Source: Bacteroidales bacterium (GTDB lineage: Bacteria > Bacteroidota > Bacteroidia > Bacteroidales > UBA4417). From it: DNA of 64,000 nt. Below are positions 9,570-19,331 of the stretch, piece after piece. A program made the translations under genes and the position numbers. The notes under the pieces are model-generated. The model worked only from the letters and a program-made list of their open reading frames with translations, had not been told where the DNA came from and did not search any database. The stretch's first letter is position 1. The number at the start of each line of letters is the position of its first letter. The DNA lies in NCBI GenBank assembly GCA_016707705.1, contig JADJHD010000015.1:1-64000 (forward strand). The letters run 5' to 3'.

Positions 9570-10883
9570 ATGGAAAGACTCGCTTATGAGGAATTGGTGT
9601 TTTGGAAAAGATCCGCAAACCGCAAGCCTCTGATTATTCAAGGAGCCAGACAAGTTGGGAAAACCTGGCTAATGAAGGAATTCGGAAAAAGAGAGTATGA
9701 GAATGTTGCATATATAAATTTTGAATCCTCAGCAATGCTGCGGTCCTTGTTTTCAAATGATTTCGAAATTGAAAGGATTTTACTTGCATTTGAGATAGAA
9801 TCTGGAACAAAAATAGAAGCATCAACTACTTTGATTATCCTGGATGAAATTCAGGAGGCAGCACGTGGTATTACGATGTTGAAATACTTCTTTGAGAACG
9901 CACCACAGTATCATATAATGGCAGCAGGCTCATTACTTGGGGTTTCATTACATCAGGAAACATCATTTCCTGTCGGGAAAGTTGAGATCATGAACCTCTA
10001 CCCATTGTCATTCAATGAGTTTCTCCTTGCTATGAATCAGGTGCCATTAGTTGAAATACTGAAGGCAAATGATTGGGTAATGGTAGGCACATTTAAATTT
10101 AAGATTATAGAACTCCTTCGTCAGTTTTATTACGTAGGAGGGATGCCTGAAGCAGTCTATTCTTTCAGTTTGGAGAAAGACTTCGAAAAAGTAAGAAAAA
10201 TTCAGAAGGATATTCTGTATGCCTATGAGAACGATTTTTCTAAATATGCTCCCATCGAATCTGTGCCAAGAATCAAAATGATTTGGAATTCGATATTATC
10301 TCAATTGTCAAGAGAGAATAAAAAATTCATATTTGGTGCTTTAAAGGAAGGGAGCCGGGCCAAGGAATTTGATTCAGCATTGAACTGGCTAACAGCTTCA
10401 GGACTAATTTACAAGGTTCATAGGGTTACTAAACCAGCACTGCCTTTAATCTCATATATGGAATTAGGAGCTTTCAAACTTTTCATGCTGGATGTGGGGC
10501 TGCTTTCGGCTTTTGGCGATCTGGGAACACGAACCTTGCTTGATGGAAATTCGATTTTTACTGAGTTTAAAGGTGCTCTCACTGAACAGTTTGTTTTGCA
10601 GAATCTCAAAACAAGGAGAAATCTTCCTGTCTTTTATTGGTCCTCTAGTTCAGCAACTGCTGAGATAGATTTTCTTGTTCAAGCAAATGATCTCATAATT
10701 CCTATTGAAGTAAAAGCTGAAGAAAACCTAAAAGCAAAGAGCCTAAAAGTTTATAGCCAGAAATTCCAGCCTCCGGTTTCTTTTCGTACTTCAATGACTG
10801 ATTTCCGTGTTGAAGAATGGCTAATTAATGTTCCGCTCTATGCAATTGATTCAATCCGATTTGAATCCCTGGCATTCTCCTGA
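9570..10883 (+). CDS. AAA+ ATPase with C-terminal DUF4143 domain
   Basis: 437 residues from the ATG at 9570 (MERLAYEELVFWK). A longer ORF from 9513 would run across the -7 box at 9548-9555, so it is rejected. Walker A is GARQVGKTW (about residues 24-32), Walker B is TLIILDEIQEA (about 87-97), and AAGSLLG is the sensor region. The C-terminal third (FTEFKGALTEQFVLQNL, then EIDFLVQ and PIEVKAEENLKAKSL) is the DUF4143 domain, related in fold to PD-(D/E)XK nucleases. The family is widespread and patchy in Bacteroidota and archaea; its function is unknown. The gene and its upstream region are visibly more AT-rich than the neighbours, which fits acquisition by transfer. It converges on the GH106 gene. 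Confidence 0.9.
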   Translation: MERLAYEELVFWKRSANRKPLIIQGARQVGKTWLMKEFGKREYENVAYINFESSAMLRSLFSNDFEIERILLAFEIESGTKIEASTTLIILDEIQEAARGITMLKYFFENAPQYHIMAAGSLLGVSLHQETSFPVGKVEIMNLYPLSFNEFLLAMNQVPLVEILKANDWVMVGTFKFKIIELLRQFYYVGGMPEAVYSFSLEKDFEKVRKIQKDILYAYENDFSKYAPIESVPRIKMIWNSILSQLSRENKKFIFGALKEGSRAKEFDSALNWLTASGLIYKVHRVTKPALPLISYMELGAFKLFMLDVGLLSAFGDLGTRTLLDGNSIFTEFKGALTEQFVLQNLKTRRNLPVFYWSSSSATAEIDFLVQANDLIIPIEVKAEENLKAKSLKVYSQKFQPPVSFRTSMTDFRVEEWLINVPLYAIDSIRFESLAFS

Positions 10884-11026
10884 AATCAACATTTGTCAAG
10901 GCACTCAAACTGGCAAATACACTTCGTTCATAAATTCCCAAATGAGTATCGGATAAGTATGAATTCATACCCGATAACATCCCTGGTCCAATTAGCGCAA
11001 TTTGTAAAACCAGCAGTAAAAGGCTT

Positions 11027-14000
11027 CTATTTGATAATCACCTCATCACAAAAGAGCCAGGCTTTGCCACCTGAACCGGGATCATCCTCAGGACACTTCC
11101 CGATATTCCTAGCAAATACCCTTACAAATCTGGCTTCTGTATCTTTCAGTGCGACTGAGATATCTTTTGATTGCTCCCCCTGATTATTCAGGAAGTCAGC
11201 GGAAGTAAAAACTCCCACCTGCTTAAAATCCTTACCATCAGAGGAAATCGATATTTCTACCTCTGAAGGGAAATAAATCCAGGAGCCAATCTGCTCAAGA
11301 AATCCAACAGATATGGAATTGATAGCCTGAGATTTTACAAGTTCAAAGGTTACATCTAAATCATTAAACTCGAATCCCTGCCATTTGCCATCCCCGAAAT
11401 TCTCCGTTCCTCTTTCTCCATCAAACAAGGCACTCAACCCACCGGCAGCATATTTTGTATATGGAGTTTTGTAGACGGCATTGATGATATTGATCCCCAG
11501 AACAATATTCCTGACTGTGGTATTGCTTTGCTGCATGCCGTTTTTGAAGGCAATAGCCTTTATACAGGCTGAATTCGAGAACTCAAGGGGTGTGATATAT
11601 CGATTTGAATTTATGGTAGGCGCACTTCCATCAGTTGTATAGAAAATCTCAGCATCAGCAGTTGTGCAGCTCATGGTAATTTTCTTCATGGAAACACCTG
11701 AAGTATTCTTATCCACAGTGATTATGGGTTCATTAACCTTTTCCAGAACCGGATAATCCTTCTTCCGGTAATACTGTTGAGGCTCACCGTTTACTTCCAG
11801 TACCTTGAAATTGGAGAACAGTCCATAGTCATCAAGGTTGTAGCTGTAGCCTGAGGGTTGCTGCTTAGGCGCAGATGCGAAATCGCCGGGACCCGCCATG
11901 CCCGCGGCCTTTGAGTGATGAGGACCAAGCAGATTTCTAAGGGAACCATAAACAATCACGGAGATGCTGTTTACACCTTCGGTTGTATAATTAGTGATAT
12001 CCAGTTCGTATGGTTCCGAATAGATCACCCCTGCAGACTTCCCATTTACAGCTACTTCGGCCACGGTGCCATTCCATTCATCCAGGGCAACAATAAAGTG
12101 CTTTCCAGTCTTGCTAATTTTATAATTGCTTGTATAAGACACATTGCCGGAATACATCTGTAGGCCCTGTCCTTTCCATGATCCGATCTCCATTGCTTTT
12201 GGCGCGACAATCCTGAAGCCTTTATCCATGGATTCCAGTCCGAATTTACCAATGATGTAGATTGCTTCAAGCTCTGAATACACAGTCATTTTCGCTGCAA
12301 TGAGTTTCAACTCATTATCGCCTTCTTTCAGCAAGCCTCCGATATTGTACTGGTTAAAATGCCTGTCGAGCCAGATCTTTCCGGGTATTGGTTTTACGAT
12401 GGTTCCATTCACCGAAAGATCCCAAAATTCAGCCTGCTCAACAGATGCCTGAAAACCTGATACATCAACTCCCTTGTTTATTGTTAAATGATATGTTGCC
12501 TCAAAACCTGAGTTTTCGGGAAATTTCGCAGAATCTGCAAACTGGGTTTTATATTGGGGATTGCTCCAGGGATTACCTTCCCTGAAACCAAAATGCCTGA
12601 ATATCTTATTCCCTGCATTTACCACATACAGGCCGTTGTCAGAAGTTCCGTCATTGAATTTGAGGTCGCAATAATCGAGAGTGAGGGTATTGGGCCTGGA
12701 GACTTCAACCTTAACACCTGAAACTGCTTCAAGAGTCTTCAGGGTTGCTTCCTTCTTTACTTCTTGCTCGTTAATGCCTTTTTCATTGCTGATATACAAC
12801 AGCAGACTTCCGCATTGCGGGATTTCAAAATCAACAATCAGATCATTTCCTTTCAGAATAGCAGGATAAGGGTATATCTTACCATTGCCTGCGTCGAGAA
12901 GTGAAACTGATTTTCCGGAGACCTGCAGACTCCCTTTCGACCAATAATCCTTACTGGTATTGGTGAGCAGTATCAGTTGGCCATCAGTTAGCTGTCGCCG
13001 TTGATGTAACAGCTTGCCTTTGATTTTTTCCGGCTGAATAACGCTGAAACCTTCTGCTGACAAGCTATTGAGTGCTTTGCTATCTGTTAGGGAGATCGCT
13101 TTCAACCATTGTCCGGGATATGCAGCAGCCAGTTCCTTTACTCTTTCATTGGGTAAGCCGTCAATAAAACCGGGAGTATTACTGAAATCAATAACCTTTC
13201 CACCATCCTTAAGAAAACGGGTCAGCAAATCGGCAGTGGTCTTATCCAGATTATCGCAAACCGGCGGGATAACTACAATTCCATAGGCTCTTTGGCCAAT
13301 GATAAATTTCCCGTTCTCCGAACTTCCAAATCTTTCAATATTCCTTTCCGATCCCAGATCATATTCCAGCTGGTATTTTTCCAGTCCATTAATGAAATCC
13401 GTAAAGGCTGAGGCTGTCTCACTGAACCGTTGATTGCTCCCGTTTTTTGAGAAATACATCCAGGCGGAAGTGGTGGGCTCAATCACTACGATATTATTCA
13501 TCTGATTTCCTGAAGACATGGCAAGCGACATCCTTGAGAGATAATCAGCCATGTTTTTGTACAAATTCCACCAGGGTTCATGAGCTGGAGAAGGATTGCG
13601 GATAGTCACGCTTCCTCCATCCCTTGATTGTGGTGAAGGAAAGGTGCTGATTTACAAAGTTGATTCCGGTGGCGAACTGCCAGTCGGCGATGCGTTTCAT
13701 GTCCTGAAAACTCAGGTTCCAGCCCGAACCGCCATAGGTTTCGCTGAGGGTCCTGGTTTTGCCCATTTGATTGGCAACACTTCTCACTTCTCTCGGCATC
13801 CTGATATTCCCGAACTGAGCATTCGTTGATTCATCATACTGGTTGAATAAATTATCAATCCCCGGCATATCTTCATAAGCTTGCATCGCCATATAGTCCG
13901 GAGTCATGGAGGGTGCAGGCCAATCGTGTTCAAGAAAATGTCCTGTGAAAACGAGATTATGTTCCTTGCAGTATTGCGAATAAGGCTTGGCAAATCCATC

Positions 14001-14924
14001 AACCAGCAAGTCAGAGATAACAGTGAAGTAATCATGTCGCACCTTCCTCCAGTCTCCAACTTCATAACTCAGTGAAGGCAAACAAAGCTTCAGATCATAT
14101 CCCCATCGTTTCGAAAAGGCTTCAAAGAGAGCGGGAGTCCAGCAGATATATTCAATGTAGATCCCCGGTTCATCGGTAAATATTCCGGGAATAGTGTTGC
14201 CAAATTCTTCCTTCAGGTTAGCCTCATGGCCTTTCATCACAATTTTCAGAAAGTTACGGGTAACGTCTGGATTAAGCAGGTCAACATAGGTATCACCTGC
14301 ATACCATGCCGATTTTCGGTAATATTTCTTTTCATAGAAATGATATTCGCCTTCCTTGCCCTTTTCAGCTTCAGTATTGGTTATTTCCACATATTTTTCA
14401 CCCTCTTTTTTCAGGATGATGAAATATGGTTTGTCAGGCATCTCCGGGAATCTGGAATAGGAAGTTTCCTCCATGGCCGAACCCAGCTTATTTGATTCCG
14501 GCATCATAGCCGGTACATGTCCCCCCGCATTGCCACTGGGATAAGTGTTCTCGTCATAAATCCAGATCTGCATCCCCAGCGACTTGCCTTTCTCCACTGC
14601 ATATTTCACAAGTCTGTTCCAATCGTCAGACAGAAATTCAGTAATCAGTCCGGGCCTTGCGTGTATAAAGACGCCACCAATCCCTTTTGATTTATAATCA
14701 GCCAGCATTTCATCAATCTGTCGCTCCGTAATGCTGTCGTTCCATACATAGAATGGCGCAGTTCGGTATTTTGCAGGAGGATTTTGAAAATTAGTCCTGA
14801 GATCGCTGAATGAAAGATAATTGAGGTTAAAGGATACTTGTTGTGAATGTAGATTATTGCTAAAAAAAAGAAGGCAAAGTATTGCCAGATGGCTGGCAGC
14901 ATTCAGGGATTTCGTAACTCTCAC
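11027..14924 (-). CDS. GH106-type (alpha-L-rhamnosidase family) secreted glycosidase with CHB_HEX-like and discoidin-like C-terminus, frameshifted
   Basis: Two frames meet at about 13578-13590 within the conserved FTTIKGWRKRDYPQSFS...HEPWW motif; together they give about 1300 residues. An N-terminal hydrophobic signal is followed by a catalytic region with APFYVWNDSIT, GGVFIHARPGL, IWIYDENTYPSG and FTDEPGIY, the pattern of GH106 alpha-L-rhamnosidases and relatives. Galactose-binding-like beta-sandwich segments follow. A chitobiase/hexosaminidase C-terminal-like repeat lies near 11500-11750 (IFYTTDGSAPT), and an F5/8-type discoidin-like domain forms the last ~150 residues. No T9SS tail is present. 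The likely substrate is a rhamnose-containing glycan, but this is inference from family. The repair is not a simple homopolymer change here. Confidence 0.75.
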
Positions 14925-15375
14925 TTTGGTTCAGATTTAACTTAAGAAATATGTTCTGTAAACATGGATTGGCAATAGATATGGAGAAGGGCGAGTTTCA
15001 AAATTAGATTTTAAAACAAACAAAATTCCTTTTGCAGAATGTTTTTATTCGGAGCCCGCTCTTCTGCCCTTACTTTGTTAGTAAGTATGGATATGGAAAT
15101 TTTTTTGTACCATATCTCAACTGATAACAATAGAGAAAAGAAAGAATTTTTGGTATATTTCTCAAATTATTTGTTGATGAAGTAATAACTGCTAAATTAG
15201 CTTAAGAAAAAAGTCTGATAATTTGAATTACATTTTATATGATTGGTAAATAAACCCTTATGTGAAGGAGTAGTAGTTTAATTCCTTCGAACTGCCAAAA
15301 GGTATATCAATACCTCTACTTAGATTGCGTTGTATTTACTATATAGTTATGTAAAATTTTATCCTGTTTTTATTT
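14925..15375. other. Intergenic region between divergent genes, 451 bp
   Basis: Very AT-rich spacer between the GH106 gene (minus) and an esterase gene (plus). It must hold both promoters, but no perfect TAnnTTTG was found close to either start. No ORF, repeat or strong hairpin stands out. Confidence 0.35.
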
Positions 15376-16659
15376 ATGAAAACAGTAATGATATCACTTC
15401 TGATGATGGCTCTCTTTTTCCAGAGCTATGGGCAGTATTGTACTGATGATAACCGCTTTACTGAAATTGCTGTATTTGCCAATGATCAGATTCATGCAGA
15501 TACAAGTGTGGTTTATGGAACAGCGCCTATGATTTCGGGAGAAACTCAGGATCTGATCATGAACATATTTTATCCGGGAATAGAAATTGATCCATTGCCG
15601 AAACGTCCTCTCATTGTTTTGATGCATAGTGGAATGTTCCTTTCAGGAAGTTTAAATACCCTTGATTCAGTATGTTTTGAGTTTTCGAAGAGGGGCTTTG
15701 TGGCTGTTACTGTCGAATACAGAAAAGGTTGGGACTATGTTGATAACTGTCAGTCTGTTACCCTGAACACGGTAATATCAGCTAACAGAGCATTATACCG
15801 GGGGATACAGGATCTTCATGCCTCCATTCGCTATCTTACCCATCATGCAGAAGATTACCACATCGACACTTCCTGGATTTTTTCCGGTGGGGTAAGTGCC
15901 GGTGCATTTGCCGCCGTTGATTTGGCTTTCATTACTCCCCAGGAATTATTTGATCTCTGGCCTTATTGCAATAATTCTTTATATGGAGATCCACTGGGTT
16001 TTATAAATAATTCAGGGAATGCATTAACTGATACTTTTTCGATTAAAGGATTGTTCCATAATTGGGGAAGTATAATCGACCTGGATTTTATCAAACCATC
16101 CAATGCAATTCCAATGATTGGATTCGCAGGTGACCTGGATATAATTTCACCAATCGATTCAGGCTTTTTTCAAGGTTGTGAAAACTATGAATTGATGTTC
16201 GGTACGGAGGCCATCTGCAATCGGGTCAACCAATGTGGCGCATGTACTGAAATGAATAAAAAACTGCATGGTGGACATGGTGTATATAATCTAACTTATG
16301 AGCAGTGTCTCTATCGGATCCAAAGAACAAGTTGTTTTTTTAAAAGCCTGTTCTGCAACAGTTGTGCTTCATCATTTCACACCGATAGTCTACCGGCTAA
16401 GTGCAGCATTATTACTGATATTTCTTTACCCACTGAGAAATTGAGTTTTACACTTAGTCCAAACCCAAGTACGGGATTCATTACTATTCAAAATAATTCT
16501 GCTATTGGTGTCAAATTTAAAGTATACAACATTCAGGGTGCTCTCGTTTTTGAGCAGGCATTGGTAACAGGCCAGCAGAGTTATGATCTTAACTTTCTTC
16601 AGGCTGGTTTGTACATTGTTGCAATTGGGAATAAGAAGGAGAAACTTCTGCTTCTGTAA
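15376..16659 (+). CDS. Secreted alpha/beta-hydrolase (esterase) with T9SS type A sorting domain
   Basis: 427 residues. A signal peptide (MKTVMISLLMMALFFQSYGQ) leads into an alpha/beta-hydrolase with the same plan as the frameshifted gene at 2948: YGTAPMIS near the N-terminus, MHSGMF in the oxyanion region, YRGIQDLHASIRYL, the nucleophile elbow GVSAG, an acid in AGDLDIISP and His in LHGGHGVYN. Several Cys (CNSLYG, CGACTEM, CFFKSLFCNSCASS) suggest disulfides. The last ~75 residues (LSPNPSTGFITIQNN, KVYNIQGALVFEQ, LQAGLYIVAI) form a T9SS type A signal. It lacks the PKD module of its paralogue. The substrate is unknown; polyester or acylated glycan is possible. Confidence 0.85.
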   Translation: MKTVMISLLMMALFFQSYGQYCTDDNRFTEIAVFANDQIHADTSVVYGTAPMISGETQDLIMNIFYPGIEIDPLPKRPLIVLMHSGMFLSGSLNTLDSVCFEFSKRGFVAVTVEYRKGWDYVDNCQSVTLNTVISANRALYRGIQDLHASIRYLTHHAEDYHIDTSWIFSGGVSAGAFAAVDLAFITPQELFDLWPYCNNSLYGDPLGFINNSGNALTDTFSIKGLFHNWGSIIDLDFIKPSNAIPMIGFAGDLDIISPIDSGFFQGCENYELMFGTEAICNRVNQCGACTEMNKKLHGGHGVYNLTYEQCLYRIQRTSCFFKSLFCNSCASSFHTDSLPAKCSIITDISLPTEKLSFTLSPNPSTGFITIQNNSAIGVKFKVYNIQGALVFEQALVTGQQSYDLNFLQAGLYIVAIGNKKEKLLLL

Positions 16660-16743
16660 GCGTTCCGAAATCCTTATATCTAAAACAATTAGTACCTTCA
16701 GGTGTTCCTTAAAACGGGAATCACTTTAATAAATATTTAATTC

Positions 16744-17688
16744 ATGAAAGCAGCATTTATCAGCAATTACGGCGGCCCCGAAGTTTTGAAATTCGGAGAA
16801 ATTCCAAGTCCGGCCATCACAGCTGGCATGGTTATAATTCAGGTTAAGGCAGTATCTGTAAACCCTGTCGATTTCAAAATCAGGGATGGAGCACTGAGGA
16901 TTTTCACAGGAAAGAAATTTCCCAAAGTTTTGGGGCATGATTTTTCCGGGATTGTAGATCAGGTTGGGGAAGGGGTTAGCGAATTCAAAAAGGGAGATCA
17001 GGTATATGGGTATGCGGCAGTGCTTTTTGGCAAGACAGGTGCAATGTCGGAACTGGCAATGGTAGCTCCTAAACAACTTCGGAAATTGCCTGAAGGAATG
17101 ACTTTTGAGGAAGCAGCTTCTATTCCTGTTGCTGCATTAACAGCCCTGAACGGATTTCAGAAAGCAGGAAGTCTGAATGGCAAGAAAGTCCTTGTGAATG
17201 GAGCTACAGGTGGAGTTGGACATTTTGCCGTCCAGATCGCTAAAGCTAAAGGGGCTCATGTTACCGCTACATGCAGTACAAAAAACATTGAGCTTGCTAA
17301 GAAATTTGGTGCAGACGAAATCATAGATTATACAAAACAGGATGTTGCAGCGCTCACACAAAAATATGATTCAATTCTCGATGCATTTGGGAAGATGAAA
17401 TACTCAACGGCAATCAGACTGCTTACTGTTAAAGGAGTTTATGCTTCAACCCTGATGATGCCAACAGCTTTCCTTTCCTCTTTCTTCTATAAGATGTTTT
17501 ATAATAAGACCCTAACACCTGCCAGTATGAAAGGCAAGCCTGATGATTTCCGGGAAGTTGAAGAGCTTTTCAAAACAGGAAAGGTCAAGCCCCTGATTGA
17601 ATCAATTTTCCCCCTCGAGAAAACAACCGAAGCTTTCAAACTTCTGGAAAATGGCAAGCCACGGGGTAAAGTTGTGATTACTGTTTGA
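16744..17688 (+). CDS. NAD(P)-dependent medium-chain dehydrogenase/quinone oxidoreductase-like protein
   Basis: 314 residues of the zinc-free MDR family. The N-terminus MKAAFISNYGGPEVLKFGEIP and VKAVSVNPVDFKIRDG, LGHDFSGIVDQVGEGV and the nucleotide-binding stretch VNGATGGVGHFAVQIAKAKGAHVTATCS (glycine-rich turn at about residues 153-161) are all present. Zinc-ligand cysteines are absent, as expected for quinone oxidoreductase (QOR) or reticulon-4-interacting-protein-like members that reduce quinones or activated C=C bonds using NADPH. It is cytosolic and most likely in a single-gene unit between the esterase and galM. The specific substrate cannot be inferred. Confidence 0.9.
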   Translation: MKAAFISNYGGPEVLKFGEIPSPAITAGMVIIQVKAVSVNPVDFKIRDGALRIFTGKKFPKVLGHDFSGIVDQVGEGVSEFKKGDQVYGYAAVLFGKTGAMSELAMVAPKQLRKLPEGMTFEEAASIPVAALTALNGFQKAGSLNGKKVLVNGATGGVGHFAVQIAKAKGAHVTATCSTKNIELAKKFGADEIIDYTKQDVAALTQKYDSILDAFGKMKYSTAIRLLTVKGVYASTLMMPTAFLSSFFYKMFYNKTLTPASMKGKPDDFREVEELFKTGKVKPLIESIFPLEKTTEAFKLLENGKPRGKVVITV

Positions 17689-17727
17689 AATTATAGATGT
17701 AGGGATGTGTCAACCGGCTGGGGGACA

Positions 17728-17879
17728 AGAAGATAAAGATAAAGGACAAAAGGGGAAAGACAAAAGATAAATGACAAAAGGAAAAAGATAAAAGACAAAA
17801 GATAAAAGACAAAAGATAAAAGACAAAAGATAAAAGGGGGAGATAATCCGCCAGCTGGCGGAAAAAGGAAAAAGACAAA
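17728..17879. repeat. Purine-rich tandem repeat with embedded 16-bp palindrome
   Basis: The plus strand carries degenerate copies of GATAAAAGACAAAA (13-14 bp) across about 17728-17837, almost pure A/G with scattered C and T. A perfect palindrome TCCGCCAGCTGGCGGA follows at 17847-17862, then more A/G-rich sequence. No T-tract follows on either strand, so a simple terminator is unlikely. Confidence 0.8.
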
Positions 17880-17946
17880 GGGGGATTGTTGGGATCCTTA
17901 AAGTAATCAGGAATTATTGCATATTTGAGTCCTGATTTTATGTGTT

Positions 17947-19080
17947 ATGACAGCTTTGAACAAAACTGCATTTTTGTTTCTTGGTGCTATGTTGATAGTT
18001 TTTACTTCCTGCACTACAGGCAGGAATGACAAGAATCAAGGAAAAATAGACAGACAGCTTTTTGGACAACTACCTGACTCATCTGCTGTTTACCTGTATA
18101 CTTTGGATAACGGTAATGGCTGCATCATGAAGGTGTCATCCTATGGTGGAATTATTACTTCATTGCAGGTTCCCGCGAAGAATGGCAACCAGATCGATAT
18201 CGTCCTCGGCTACGACAGCCTCAAGGATTACCTCAGGGAATCACCCTATTTTGGCGCTATTATCGGAAGATATGGAAACCGCATAGCAGCTGCGAAATTC
18301 TCTCTTGAGGACAAGGAATATTTATTGGCTGCAAATAATGGACTGAACCACCTGCATGGTGGTATCAGGGGTTTCGATAAAGTGATTTGGAAGGTTGAAG
18401 AAATGAAAACTGATTCCACTGTTGGACTTCAGCTTCATTACCTGAGCCCTGATGGGGAAGAAGGATACCCCGGAAATCTTGATGTGACAGTCACCTATAC
18501 GCTTACCAACGACAATTGCCTGATCTTCGACTATTACGCTTCCACAGATAAGGCAACACCGGTTAACCTAACCCAGCATTCTTATTTCAATCTTAAAGGT
18601 AAGGGTGATATCAAGTCACACGAATTGATGATGGCTGCTTCCAGCTATACCGTTGTCGATTCAACTCTCATCCCGACTGGAGAACTTCGCCCGGTTAGCG
18701 GTACACCCTTTGATTTTACCAAAGCAAAAGCTATCGGACAGGACTTACTTGCTACCGGCGGGAATCCCATTGGCTACGACCATAATTTTGTCCTTGATAC
18801 CAAAAGTATTGATGAACTGGCTATCAGGGTGAGTTCACCGGAAACCGGAATCTGCATGGAAGTGTTTACTGACCAGCCCGGCGTTCAGTTTTATTCAGGT
18901 AATTTCCTCAACGGAAGCCTGAAAGGTAAGAATGGAGCTGTGTACAACCAATACAATGGCTTCTGCCTGGAAACGCAGCATTTTCCTGATTCTCCGAATC
19001 AAAAACTTTTCCCTTCAGTAATAATCACGCCTTCTGAACCATACAGAAGTCGAAGCATCTATAAATTTCAGATTAATTAA
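17947..19080 (+). CDS. galM: Aldose 1-epimerase (galactose mutarotase), lipoprotein
   Basis: 377 residues. A lipoprotein signal with lipobox FTSC (Cys near residue 22) indicates export and lipid anchoring. The mature part matches GalM: SSYGGIITSLQVP, GRYGNRIAAAKF, NGLNHLHGGIRGFDKVIW (conserved Asn and His), LTQHSYFNLKG (catalytic His), FDFT, GYDHNFVLD and FCLETQHFPDSPN (catalytic Glu). It interconverts alpha and beta anomers of aldoses such as galactose or glucose. An exported form fits with the extracellular glycosidases elsewhere in the window (GH106, GH110, GH2). A near-consensus -7 box CATATTTG lies at 17920-17927. Confidence 0.92.
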   Translation: MTALNKTAFLFLGAMLIVFTSCTTGRNDKNQGKIDRQLFGQLPDSSAVYLYTLDNGNGCIMKVSSYGGIITSLQVPAKNGNQIDIVLGYDSLKDYLRESPYFGAIIGRYGNRIAAAKFSLEDKEYLLAANNGLNHLHGGIRGFDKVIWKVEEMKTDSTVGLQLHYLSPDGEEGYPGNLDVTVTYTLTNDNCLIFDYYASTDKATPVNLTQHSYFNLKGKGDIKSHELMMAASSYTVVDSTLIPTGELRPVSGTPFDFTKAKAIGQDLLATGGNPIGYDHNFVLDTKSIDELAIRVSSPETGICMEVFTDQPGVQFYSGNFLNGSLKGKNGAVYNQYNGFCLETQHFPDSPNQKLFPSVIITPSEPYRSRSIYKFQIN

Positions 19081-19331
19081 TAGATATTCAATATTATACG
19101 AGATTTTAATTCTAAATAATTTCTTGAAAGATTACCTGCTCAGATTCTGACGAGCTGTTACAGAATTCATATTAAAACTCAGTCAATATTTATTGCTGAG
19201 TTACTGATTACTTTTCGTTTAAAAGTCAATGAATTAATGGTGGGAAACAATAGTTGTTTCATGTGTGATCATTGCATGTACGCAACATACTTGACTTCCG
19301 GTTTCATTTCTGTACAGACCATACAAATCAG

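Noticed and set aside
10893..11183. Small plus-strand ORF
   Set aside because: It overlaps the GH106 gene end on the other strand and has no family features.
17847..17862. Rho-independent terminator
   Set aside because: A perfect stem, but no T-tract follows on either strand.
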